Source: Bifidobacterium pseudolongum subsp. globosum (lineage in GTDB: Bacteria > Actinomycetota > Actinomycetes > Actinomycetales > Bifidobacteriaceae). Taken from it: a stretch of 64,000 nucleotides of DNA. Position numbers and translations under genes: made by a program. Position 1 is the first letter of the stretch. Every line of letters begins with the position of its first letter. The notes beneath the pieces were generated by a model. The model ran no database searches. It had not been told where the DNA came from and saw only the letters and a program-made list of their open reading frames with translations. The stretch spans positions 113,629-177,628 of the forward strand of contig NZ_JGZG01000002.1 of NCBI RefSeq assembly GCF_000741295.1, written 5' to 3'. This document shows, in pieces, positions 46,514-56,100 of this stretch.

Positions 46514-48727
46514 ATGATGGCCGAAGCCAACGCCGCACAGCAGGGGAACGCGCTCAAGGCGTCCGACAATCCCAGGGAAAGCGCAGAGCGTCTCGCCCGC
46601 CCGCTCATCCGCCTCGCCAATGCATGGGGCATCTCCACCTCGTACATCGACCAGCTGGGCACCTATGTGGAAATCCGCGACGAAGTGCTCGTCACCGTGC
46701 TGCAGGCGCTCGGCGTGGACGCCTCCACCGACGAGGCGATCACGACGGCGCTCGAAGACCGCCGGAAGTACGAGCACGAACTGCTGGCTCCCCCCACCAT
46801 CGTCAAGTTCCTGGGCACCCCCAAGTCGGTGCAGCTGCACGTCTTCGGCACCGACCCGCGCGTCACGCTCATACTCGAAGACGGCTCCGAGTTCACCGGT
46901 GAATTCGGCGAGCTGGCGTTCCAGTCGGAGAGCGACGACGTGAACGTCTACACGCTCAGCCTCAACGACGGCATCCCGGCCGGCTACCACACGCTCACGT
47001 TCACTGACAGCAAGCGCACCATCTCGTGCGCGCTGCTGTGCGCCCCCGCGCGCATCCCCGTGCCGCAGGCAGTGCAGGACCAGCAGCGCTGGGGCTGGAT
47101 GGCGCAGATGTACTCGGTGCGTTCCGCCGGGTCGTGGGGCGTCGGCGACTACGGCGACCTGCGCATGCTCGCCTCCGACGCGGCCGCCAAATCCGGCGCC
47201 GACTTCATGCTCATCAATCCGATCCACGCGAGCGCCCCGATCACCCCGCTCGAGCCCTCCCCGTACCTGCCCGAGTCGCGCCGGTTCCTGAACGTCACCT
47301 ACATCCGCCCGCAGGACATCCCGGAATTCGAGAAGCTGGATGACGCCGACCGGGCCACCGTGCGCGACCTGCACGACCGCGTGGCTGCGAACAACACCAA
47401 TCCCGAGCCGATCGACATCAACGCGGCATGGGACGCCAAGCGCGCGGCGCTCGAGATCATCTTCCACCAGAAGCGCTCCGCCGAGCGCGAGACGGCGTTC
47501 GCGGAGTTCCGCCATGCAGCGGGCGACGACCTGCGCGCGTTCGCCTTGTGGTGCGTCGCGTTCGAAGTGTGGGGCGCACCGTGGGAGGAAGGCGTCGATT
47601 GGTTCTCCACCACGAACCGGGACAGCCCTGAGATCGCGCAACTCGAGCAGGACCATGCCGACCTGTACGAGTTCGCGTGCTGGCTGCAGTGGATCGCCGC
47701 CGAGCAGGTGTCGGCCGCGCAGCAGGCCGCGAAAGATAGCGGCATGGCGCTCGGCCTCATGCAGGACATGGCCGTGGGCGTGCACACCTACGGTTCGGAC
47801 GTATGGTGGAGCCCCGAACGTTTCGCCGTCGGCACGGTGACCGTGGGCTGCCCGCCGGACTTCTACAACCAGCAGGGCCAGGACTGGGGCCAGCCGCCGT
47901 TCGACCCGAACTACATGGAGTCGACCGGCTACACCGTCTACCGCGACATGGTGCACAACATGTTCGCGCACGCCGGCGCGATCCGCATCGACCATGTGCT
48001 CGGCCTGTTCCGCCTGTGGTGGATTCCCGCCGGCGAAGGCCCGCGCGGCGGCGCGTATGTGCGCTACAACTATGAGGCGATGCTCGCCGTGCTGACGCTC
48101 GAGGCCTCGCGTGTCAACGGCATGGTCATCGGCGAAGACCTTGGCACGGTGCCGAAGTACGTGTCGAGGGTGCTCGCCGACCACGGCGTGCTCGGCACCA
48201 TCGTCGAATGGTTCGCGCGCATCGACGACTCCCCCACCGCCGGCGACCCATACGCCATGCCGAGCACTTACCGCGAATATGCGCTGGCCTCGGTCACGAC
48301 GCACGACCTGCCTCCGACCGCCGGCTACCTGCAGTACGAGCACGTCAAGCTGCGCGAGCGGCTGCATCTGCTCAGCGAACCGGTCGACGCGTTCATGGCC
48401 TCGGCGAAGGCCGAACAGCGCGCCATGCTCGACGTGCTCATCGAAGGCGGCTGGCTCAACGCCGAGGCCGCGCAGGATGTGCCAGGGCATATCGAAGAGA
48501 TCGTCGAGGCGATGCACGCGATGCTCAAGGACGCCCCTTCGCTGCTGCTGCAGGCCGCGCTTGTGGACGGTGTGGGCGAAACCCGCACGCAGAACCAGCC
48601 GGGCACGTCGAGCGAATACCCGAACTGGCGCATGCCGCTGTGCGACAAGCACGGCAAGGTCGTGCCAACCGACGAGGTGTTTGATTCGCCGCGCGTGATG
48701 GCGCTGTCGAAGATCATGAACCGCTGA
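46514..48727 (+). CDS. malQ: 4-alpha-glucanotransferase (amylomaltase, GH77)
   Basis: A 737-residue cytoplasmic enzyme that moves glucan chains between malto-oligosaccharides. After an N-terminal beta region of about 130 residues comes the GH77 barrel: WGWMAQMYSVRSAGSWGVGD, GLMQDMAVGVHTYGSDVWW, the nucleophile Asp in AIRIDHVLGLFRLWW, the acid/base Glu in VIGEDLGTVP, and the third acid in TTHDLPPTAGYL. ATG 46514 and ATG 46517 follow GGGAAAGAGAG. The length is as usual for actinobacterial MalQ. It is controlled by a strong promoter with a LacI-type operator, so it belongs to the same regulon as malEFG. Confidence 0.93.
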   Translation: MMAEANAAQQGNALKASDNPRESAERLARPLIRLANAWGISTSYIDQLGTYVEIRDEVLVTVLQALGVDASTDEAITTALEDRRKYEHELLAPPTIVKFLGTPKSVQLHVFGTDPRVTLILEDGSEFTGEFGELAFQSESDDVNVYTLSLNDGIPAGYHTLTFTDSKRTISCALLCAPARIPVPQAVQDQQRWGWMAQMYSVRSAGSWGVGDYGDLRMLASDAAAKSGADFMLINPIHASAPITPLEPSPYLPESRRFLNVTYIRPQDIPEFEKLDDADRATVRDLHDRVAANNTNPEPIDINAAWDAKRAALEIIFHQKRSAERETAFAEFRHAAGDDLRAFALWCVAFEVWGAPWEEGVDWFSTTNRDSPEIAQLEQDHADLYEFACWLQWIAAEQVSAAQQAAKDSGMALGLMQDMAVGVHTYGSDVWWSPERFAVGTVTVGCPPDFYNQQGQDWGQPPFDPNYMESTGYTVYRDMVHNMFAHAGAIRIDHVLGLFRLWWIPAGEGPRGGAYVRYNYEAMLAVLTLEASRVNGMVIGEDLGTVPKYVSRVLADHGVLGTIVEWFARIDDSPTAGDPYAMPSTYREYALASVTTHDLPPTAGYLQYEHVKLRERLHLLSEPVDAFMASAKAEQRAMLDVLIEGGWLNAEAAQDVPGHIEEIVEAMHAMLKDAPSLLLQAALVDGVGETRTQNQPGTSSEYPNWRMPLCDKHGKVVPTDEVFDSPRVMALSKIMNR

Positions 48728-48786
48728 TTCACCGCGTGTGATGGTGCCGCCGAAAATTACGGACCACTGATTCGCCTGTACCTCAT

Positions 48787-48822
48787 ATGTAAATGGCCTT
48801 CCTCAGGGGAGGCCATTTACAT
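48787..48822 (+). terminator. Hairpin terminator after malQ
   Basis: A 13-bp perfect stem (48787-48799 with 48810-48822) and a 10-base loop, about 60 bases past the malQ stop. No long T run follows. Further on, 48880-48935 resembles part of the inverted repeat at 29988-30088 and is cut by the IS256 element. Confidence 0.7.
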
Positions 48823-48937
48823 TGCGGCGCCATCTTCACCGCCGAACGACTACCATGCCTTCCGCCCTGTCATCCCCCTGCTTTCGCTGTTTTGGTCACA
48901 AAAGCATTGGAAAAATGACAGGAACGGCGAAAAACAT

Positions 48938-50084
48938 GATCGCGTTTCAAATGTTGGTGTCGGCGTCGTCGCCGGCCTCGGTTGGTTTTGATTATATGCT
49001 CATGCCACGGACTCGAGCGCGGTCATGGTGATCTGGTCGGCGCGTTGCCGTGTCTCGGCGGTGATCTTCACGCATGGCTTCTCGTCAGGGTCGAGTGTGG
49101 TTTTCATGTCGTCCGCACTCATGAACCGGTGCCGGGTCCAGGTCTCGTTCATGTCGACGAGCACGGCGCCGACCAGCCGGATCAGGGACTCGCGTGAGGG
49201 GAAGATCCGCACGGCGCGGGTGCGTCGCTTGATCGCGGCGTTGGCGCGTTCAAGCACGTTGTTGATGCGCAGTCCGACCCAGTGCTCCCGGTGGAACGCC
49301 AGATGGGCCAGCGCGTCCTCGAGCAGTTCGCCGGCGCGCCGGCCGATCCGGCCGATGCGGTCCATGACCGCGCGGCGAAGGCCGGCGTGCGCGTCCGAGG
49401 TGACCAAGCGCACCCCGCCCACCCCACGCTTCCTGAGCGAGGGCAGGAACCGCTTCCACGAGTCGTACGACTCGGTGTCCACCAGGTCGAAGCCCACGAA
49501 ACGCCTCGTGCCGTCCATGAACGCGCCGATCGCGGTGACGGTGGCCCGGGAACACACGCGCGAGTCGTCGTCGCGGCACTTGACGTAGGTCGCGTCCAGC
49601 CACAGGTACGGCACCGGCGAACCGGCGTCGAACTCGCCCTGGCGCGACGCGTCGACCTCCCCGTCCAGCGAAGCGAGCATGCGCGAGACCGTCGACGGGC
49701 CCGACCGGCCGAACTCCAGCCCGCCCGCGACCTTCTCGATCCTGCGGGCACTCATCCCGTTGACATACGCCCTGGAGACCACGCCCACCATCGCCCGGTC
49801 CACACGCGAGTACGGGCGCGTCACCCGTTCGGGGAAATACGTGTCCTCACGCAATTTGGGCACCCGCAGCACGATCTCGCCGATCACCGTCCGAAGCCTT
49901 CTCTCGCGGTAGCCGTTCCTGCGGTCGCCCTCGCCCAACGGCATGTCATCCATCGTCAAGGCCACATCATCGGATACACTGGCCGTCAAGGTCATCTCCT
50001 CAAATCAGTTGTTTTTTGGCTTTAACCGATTCCAGGCGACGACCCCTTTTCATACCCGGAGCCAGACACCAACATTTGACGCAC
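48938..50084 (-). mobile_element. IS256-family insertion sequence, copy 1
   Basis: The 15-base terminal repeat TCAAATGTTGGTGTC lies at 48947-48961, and its reverse complement at 50065-50079. A second copy at 63607 shares sequence from GATCGCG onward, which puts the left end at 48938; the right end is near 50084. No clear 8-base target duplication was found. It carries one transposase gene. It is on the same strand as copy 2 and the two bracket the pilus locus. Confidence 0.8.
49000..49995 (-). CDS. IS256-family (Mutator-type) transposase
   Basis: A 331-residue DDE transposase. Recognised text: NGYRERRLRTVIGEIVLRVPKL at the start, YLWLDATYVKCR with the first catalytic Asp, VTSDAHAGLRRAV with the second, and NVLERANAAIKRRTRAVRIFP with the Glu in the LERANAAIKRR helix. 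The protein is about 70 residues shorter than the usual 400 because the N-terminal helix region is brief. The true start may be the ATG at 49995 or a TTG six bases later, since GAGGAG directly abuts the ATG. The catalytic triad is present. The reading frame is intact. Confidence 0.88.
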   Translation of the reverse strand: MTLTASVSDDVALTMDDMPLGEGDRRNGYRERRLRTVIGEIVLRVPKLREDTYFPERVTRPYSRVDRAMVGVVSRAYVNGMSARRIEKVAGGLEFGRSGPSTVSRMLASLDGEVDASRQGEFDAGSPVPYLWLDATYVKCRDDDSRVCSRATVTAIGAFMDGTRRFVGFDLVDTESYDSWKRFLPSLRKRGVGGVRLVTSDAHAGLRRAVMDRIGRIGRRAGELLEDALAHLAFHREHWVGLRINNVLERANAAIKRRTRAVRIFPSRESLIRLVGAVLVDMNETWTRHRFMSADDMKTTLDPDEKPCVKITAETRQRADQITMTALESVA

Positions 50085-50106
50085 AACCAGACAACTATGC
50101 TACACT
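50076..50106 (+). promoter_or_regulatory. Possible pilus-operon promoter reaching into the IS256 end
   Basis: TTGACG (50076-50081), part of the IS terminal region, stands 19 bases before TACACT (50101-50106), or 14 before TATGCT (50096). Neither spacing is ideal. If used, the IS supplies the -35 box of the pilin operon. GAGGAAGGACAG forms the pilin ribosome site. Confidence 0.4.
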
Positions 50107-50195
50107 GTGTCTACTTGCGAAAACGGTTCGTCATGGAGAGAAGAGCCATCAAGTGCCCCGACCCATTACACGAACATCGAGGAAGGACAGCGAGC

Positions 50196-52097
50196 ATGCA
50201 TAAAAGAACCGGATTGGCCGTAATCGCCCTGCTTTCCATCACGGCGACCTTTGCAACCGGCCTGATCGCCAACGCCGACGAAACATCGGCGAACAACGAC
50301 ATCACCATCACCGCGCCCGCAGGCGGCACGAATCTGATCGCCCCCACCGTGGACGGGCGCACATTCAAAGCGATTCGTATCGCCGGCTACAAGGATGTGG
50401 CGGTCAAGGACGGCAAGATCACCGGCTTCGACCTGACCCTAGCGGACGGAGTGACCGACTCGGCACTGACCACGGCGATCCTCGCCGCCTACCCGAGTGG
50501 GGTGGAGAGCGTGTTCACCGTCACAGACGGAAAGATCACCCTGCAAGGCGCATACGAGAACATGACGCTGATTCAATTCATCGGACAGTATTTCTACGGT
50601 AACGGCAGTGACGTGTATGGCAACACGAACGCGGGCTCCGAGGCAGTGCGCAAACTGGCCGACTCGCTGATGGGTTCGCTTTCCTCTAACCCGGCAATCA
50701 CCGCCATCGGCTCAGAGGGCAAGGTGGTCATCGACGTGCCCGACGATCGGGAAGGCCTGTACCTCATCGTCGAGGAACCGAAGATCGACACCACAACCGA
50801 CGCATTCAAGGGAGAGACCGTCTCCCGTGCGATGCTCACCGGCACCGGCGCGACCGTGGACGGCACCATCTACACTCAGGTATCCACCAAACACGGCGAC
50901 ACGGATGTGACCTACACGCTCGGCGCATTGAACCTCAAGGCCGAGAAAGTCACCTTGGATAAAGAGGTCGAACACCCAGACCAGCTTATCCAGATCGGCA
51001 CGAGCCGCCAGTTCACCATCACCACGAACGTGCCGAACTATCAGACGGACTATCCGACATGGACGCCCACCACGTTCCAGTTCACCGATAATCCGTCGGA
51101 CAACATCGACCCGTTCAACACGGACGGCACGGTGCGCAATCTCAAGCTCCAGTCCAGCAATGATGGTGGCACCACATGGACGGACATGGTTGCCTCCGAG
51201 TACACACAGGCAAAGAACACCACCACCGAGGATTCAAACGATTTCATCGTCGCACTGACCCCGGCGGCGCTCATCGCACATCAGGGAGAGCGGATCAAAC
51301 TCACCTACGATGGCGTCATCACCAGCCTCAAGATGGACACCGCCGACGATGACGCGCACACCACGCTGAACACAGTGGACTTGGACTTCTCCAACAATCC
51401 GAACGTCGCCGACGACAAGGCCAGGCTCACCGACGACGTGAACCTCTACGACGTCAAACTCGACATCGAGAAGACGGATATGCAAACCCGCAAGCTCTTG
51501 GGAGCCAGGTTCGATGTGACCGTCGGTGGCACGAAGATCAAGTTCATCAAGAGCGCCAATGGAGACCAGTACACGGCGGTCAAGGCCGGTAGCGCTCAGG
51601 ACGCGAACAGCGTCGATTCGATCAGCGTGGGCTACGACGACAACGGCACCGTCAAACCGGTGACGATCAATGGCCTGGCTGCGGACAACTCCGGTGCGAC
51701 CGTGTACACGTTCACCGAAACGCAGGCGCCGGAAGGCTACATCCTCGGCGCGAATCCGGTCACGTTCACCGTGACCCTGACCCCGAAGGACGCGAACAGC
51801 GACGGAACAGTGGATGGCGTGGACGCCGCCGTGAATGCTGGCACATTCGGCAACTTCGTCGTCAACGGCACTTCGAACACGAACGCACCGGTTTCCGGCC
51901 ATGAGTTCAACGTCGGACAGGTCACGGTGAAGAACACGAAGAACATCTCCGACCTGCCTCAGACCGGCGGCACGATCAGCAAGGCCATCGGCGCTGCCCT
52001 CGCCACTGGCGCGTTCGCAACACTGCTGATCGTCGGTGTGAAACTGCGTCGTAAGCAGATGTCCGACGAGAACGGCTCCACATCAAGCATGGCTTGA
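50196..52097 (+). CDS. LPXTG major pilin (FimA-like, Cna_B-type)
   Basis: A 633-residue pilus shaft protein. ATG 50196 follows GAGGAAGGACAG and opens a signal peptide (KRTGLAVIALLSITATFATGLIANA). Beta-rich domains follow, and a C-terminal E-box-like text (VYTFTETQAPEGYILG) supports intramolecular isopeptide bonds. The sorting signal is LPQTG, then a hydrophobic segment and KLRRKQMSDEN. A Lys in LKAEKVTLDKEVEH is a candidate pilin-motif nucleophile. The adjacent class C sortase would join subunits through this Lys and the LPQTG Thr. An exact WxxxVxVYPK motif is not visible. It is the first gene of an operon. Confidence 0.85.
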   Translation: MHKRTGLAVIALLSITATFATGLIANADETSANNDITITAPAGGTNLIAPTVDGRTFKAIRIAGYKDVAVKDGKITGFDLTLADGVTDSALTTAILAAYPSGVESVFTVTDGKITLQGAYENMTLIQFIGQYFYGNGSDVYGNTNAGSEAVRKLADSLMGSLSSNPAITAIGSEGKVVIDVPDDREGLYLIVEEPKIDTTTDAFKGETVSRAMLTGTGATVDGTIYTQVSTKHGDTDVTYTLGALNLKAEKVTLDKEVEHPDQLIQIGTSRQFTITTNVPNYQTDYPTWTPTTFQFTDNPSDNIDPFNTDGTVRNLKLQSSNDGGTTWTDMVASEYTQAKNTTTEDSNDFIVALTPAALIAHQGERIKLTYDGVITSLKMDTADDDAHTTLNTVDLDFSNNPNVADDKARLTDDVNLYDVKLDIEKTDMQTRKLLGARFDVTVGGTKIKFIKSANGDQYTAVKAGSAQDANSVDSISVGYDDNGTVKPVTINGLAADNSGATVYTFTETQAPEGYILGANPVTFTVTLTPKDANSDGTVDGVDAAVNAGTFGNFVVNGTSNTNAPVSGHEFNVGQVTVKNTKNISDLPQTGGTISKAIGAALATGAFATLLIVGVKLRRKQMSDENGSTSSMA

Positions 52098-52131
52098 CAA
52101 TCGGAACTCCGGGGAGGGGTGAGCACACAGC

Positions 52132-53127
52132 ATGGGCACAGCCAGACGCAAGGCGCACAGGACTGCGGAAGACCGGATACTTCTCGCCGTGACCGTCATC
52201 GCGTGGCTGTTGTACCTGCTCAGCTCACTCCTCCTGTCATGGAGTATCTACCATATCCTCGTCAATGACCATATGGTGAGGCAAAGCGCAAAGGACGCGG
52301 TTCACGAGACGTCAGGATGGCCCATGGTGAAGCGCGCCGAAATGTTCCAGGCCGCACTTGAATACAACAACCGTCTTGAGCAACGATTCGGGTCCAGCAT
52401 TCCGGCGGACATGCGCAATGAGGACGGACAGCCACTGGAATTGCTCGACTCCGAATACATCAACATGGGTGGGAATACCATCGCCACGTTGAACATACCA
52501 AGCATCAGCGTGACCGTGCCGATCTACCATACGACCCTCGACACAGTGCTCGACAAGGGAGCGGGCCACATGTACGGCACTGCGTTGCCGGTCGGTCAGG
52601 AAGGCACCAGTTCCGTGATCGCCGCCCATTCGGGAGGCGTGCAGGGTTTGCTGTTCAGCAGGCTCGTCGAACTGAGGCAAGGCGCATACTTCTACGTGAA
52701 CATCTACGGCACAACCCACGCATACCAAGTGGATGCGACCACAACCGTGCTACCCGACCAAGTGGAACAAGCACTCCAAGAGGAAAAAGCCAAAGCCCGC
52801 ACGGCAACCTCGGTAACAGCCAAGAAGACCGATGACCCCAGTGACATGCGCACGCAGATACCAGCGCCGGACAAGTCGGGAACGGCAAGGGTGAGCATGG
52901 TCACATGCACCCCGATCGGCGTGAACACGCACCGGCTCATCATCAGCGGGCACAGGGTCGGAACACCGTCGCCCGCCCCCGCAGCGGATTCGGTCAAAGA
53001 CACCAGATTGCAGGCATTGATTTGGGCACTGGTCGTTCTCGTCATTGCAATCACCGCCGCCGTCATCTTCCATATCATCCGCAAGCATTCGAACATCAAA
53101 ACAGCTAAAGGTAGGCATCATGCGTAA
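52132..53127 (+). CDS. srtC: Class C (pilus) sortase
   Basis: A 331-residue membrane-anchored transpeptidase with an N-terminal hydrophobic helix (about 19-40) and a second one near the C-terminus, as usual in class C. Catalytic residues are His in GTSSVIAAHSGG, Cys in VSMVTCTPIGVNTHR and Arg in HRLIISGHRV. The lid-type DP-motif is not seen. It lies 34 bases after the pilin and its last 8 bases overlap the next gene. It polymerises the pilins, and may attach the tip protein if that bears an LPXTG. Confidence 0.9.
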   Translation: MGTARRKAHRTAEDRILLAVTVIAWLLYLLSSLLLSWSIYHILVNDHMVRQSAKDAVHETSGWPMVKRAEMFQAALEYNNRLEQRFGSSIPADMRNEDGQPLELLDSEYINMGGNTIATLNIPSISVTVPIYHTTLDTVLDKGAGHMYGTALPVGQEGTSSVIAAHSGGVQGLLFSRLVELRQGAYFYVNIYGTTHAYQVDATTTVLPDQVEQALQEEKAKARTATSVTAKKTDDPSDMRTQIPAPDKSGTARVSMVTCTPIGVNTHRLIISGHRVGTPSPAPAADSVKDTRLQALIWALVVLVIAITAAVIFHIIRKHSNIKTAKGRHHA

Positions 53128-56100
53128 GCGAGTTCTCAAGGCGTTGACCGCACTCACCGTCTCGTTCGGTCTGCTCATGCCGACAAGTGCGTACGCCACC
53201 GGATCAAACATGCTGCACACAGTGAAGGCGAACACGACGATCACCACGGCAGATCAGACGTTGAAAGCGGACGACAAGGCAACAACGCAAGGTGACGGCG
53301 AGCACATGATAACCGGTGACGATCTCGCCAAGCAATCCGAACAGGACACGAAGCTCGATGGGCTTGTCGGCGAATATAAGCCGACGCAGGCCGAACCGTT
53401 GCCGCAGGAACGATACAGCGGATGGCCGCTGATCGGCGGACTGCTCAACAGACTGTTCGTCACGGACAGGAACGTCGGTAAGACGGCAATAAACGCCGAC
53501 GGAGAGGACGATCGCCCCACGCTGGATGGCACGACCATCGAGAAGATCACCGCGAAATGGTTGGACACCAGCGAGAAAACATTGGTCAAACAGCCGAGCA
53601 CGAACACCGGTCTGACATTCGGCGCGCGCGTGGATTTCTCCGTGTCCGGCCAATACCAGTGTGAGCCGGGTGACGTGCGGATCACCATACCGTTGAACAT
53701 CTTCAAGGACAGGTTCGGCAAGGACGAGGGCCGGATCGACATATCCGTGCCTGAAGACCCGGCCAAGGGCGCGGTGCTCACCTACAAGCGTGTGGACGAC
53801 AAGATCGTCATCTCCAACGCGCAGACGATACCGGCCGCCTACCAAGGCTACTTCGAAGTGTATTGGGATGACGTGGTGCCCGCCGAAGTCGTCTCCGGCG
53901 CGTTGTCGGCCGAGTTCGGCGCGGTCATCGAGGTCACCACCCATGAGGGCAACGAGATTTCCAAGACGTCGAATCTGATCGACGCGAAGATCATCACGGA
54001 TGAGAAGATCAGCTCCGCGACGAAACGTTCCAGCGGTGTCGTGACGAGCAAGCCGAGCGGGTTCACGATGCCAGCCGGTCTGAACCCGGACGACTACTAT
54101 TACGTGGACTGGTATTCCTACGCCTACATCTCGGGAAACCAATACTTCACCGTTGACGTAGAGGATACACCCGCATTCAACGAGATCATCGACCCGAACA
54201 GGCCGGACACGCCGGACAACCGGTACGCGGACGGCATCATCGTCGGCACCACCATCCCGAACGCGACCGTCAGCGCCGACCGCAAGTCGCTGACGGCGAA
54301 GAACGTGACGAACGGCGCCGTGTATCGAAACAATGGGACGAACTTCTTCTACCACACGTATTGCGCCTACCCGAAAGAGCAGTTCGCGTATGATTACGAC
54401 AAGAACGGGCAGCCGAGCGGGCCGGTGAACATCAAACAGGTCAAGAACAATGTGAACTACACGCTGATCACAGCCGACAGCCTCACCCAACGTGGCGACG
54501 GAGGCAACGACCCATCGAGTGAGGAATACCGCAAGAACCGTGTCACCTCGACAAACGCCGTGGCGACCGACGTATACCGCGAATACCCGTGGAGCGTGCC
54601 CACCGGCCACTTCATCAGCTACAAGTCGGGCGTCAGCTCCAACGGCGACTACTCGTATCTGGGGGCCTCCGACCACATCGGCCAATACCCATATGTGCTC
54701 AACCGTCTCGCCAGGGGGCAGGACGTCGATCTGACCTACAATGTGGGCACACACAATTATCCGTATCCGTGGACGTGCGACGAATCACAGCCGCCTGTGC
54801 AGAACCCCACGGACGGCACATGGTCTCGCGGCGGATGTGCGATCATAGGCTCCGAGCATTACGGCAAACTGCCAGTGCATGTGACGAACTTCGACGACGG
54901 CATCTACTTCAACGAATTGAACAACGCGGGCGGTGACAAGTTGACCGCCGACGACTATGAATTCACGAAGATCAGGGTGCTCACCCCGCAGATGTACTCC
55001 TATGGCGGTTCCAGCCACTACGGTTGGAATTATCGTACAGACAGCACGGTTGCACGCCCGGTACAGGAATACCATGCCCGTTCGGGTGAAGGCGAATGGG
55101 TGCATTACGCGACCGTCACATGGGGCGACGACGGGCTGGCGGCCACTCCGACCGTCACCGCACATAACGGTGCCACCGCGAACGGTGCGACCATCACATT
55201 CCCGCAGGGGGCGCGCCTGACCGAATGGAAATGCGAATACGAGACCGCCGCCGCAGGCATCCTGACCGGCGCGCTTGCGACCATTCGTTTCCGCGCCACC
55301 GACAAAGTAGTCAAAACCGTGCAGGATCTGATGGCGAACTCGGATACGAACGGGTACACGGACGTGCGCAACACGGCAGGTGAGACCATCACCCAAGTAC
55401 AGGGCGCGGCGAGCGGCAATCCGACCACCGTCACACTCTACTCCGACCGCACACAGGGCGTCGATCGTCTCTCCAGCGCCGCACAGTCGGTGTGGATGAC
55501 CAAGACCGGCACACCCCAGCCGCAAGGGCAGGCGGACAAGATCGCCAAACAGGTGCGCGTGAACTATTCCGCGACCGTCACCGTGGTCACGAACCAGACC
55601 TCCAGGAATGACTACGAGGAGGTCGTGGCAGACCATGTGCTCCCATTGGACGAGTCGGGCACTTACTATGATCTGCTGCCATTGGGCTTCCGTCTCAATG
55701 CGAACAGTGTGAGCGCACCCGGATTGAAGTCGTTCAGAACCGTGGACAATTGGCGTGGCTCGGGACGAACCATGCTCATTGTCACCGTGGACAACAACAC
55801 TGCACCGCAATGGGTGCCCCGCTATGAGGGCGCATACCCCGAGGATTACCGTTGGGGACAGCGTCATTCGGTCACGTTCGACGGCTACTACACATGGAAC
55901 GAGATGAAGGATATCGACATCAAGCTCGACAACCATATCGCCTATGCGTCCACCGCCCCCTATCTGGGCACGGTGAACGGCATGAAAGGCGAGCCTGACA
56001 ATCCCGACGCCGGTAACAACACGTATTCCAAGGACGCGACGGCCGGTGCGGCCGACCTCATGACCGGCCTCGTGGACGGCAACGACAACCCGTCTGTCGT

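Noticed and set aside
50060..50087. 8-base target duplication of IS256 copy 1
   Set aside because: The bases flanking the two ends do not match, and the exact right end is uncertain.
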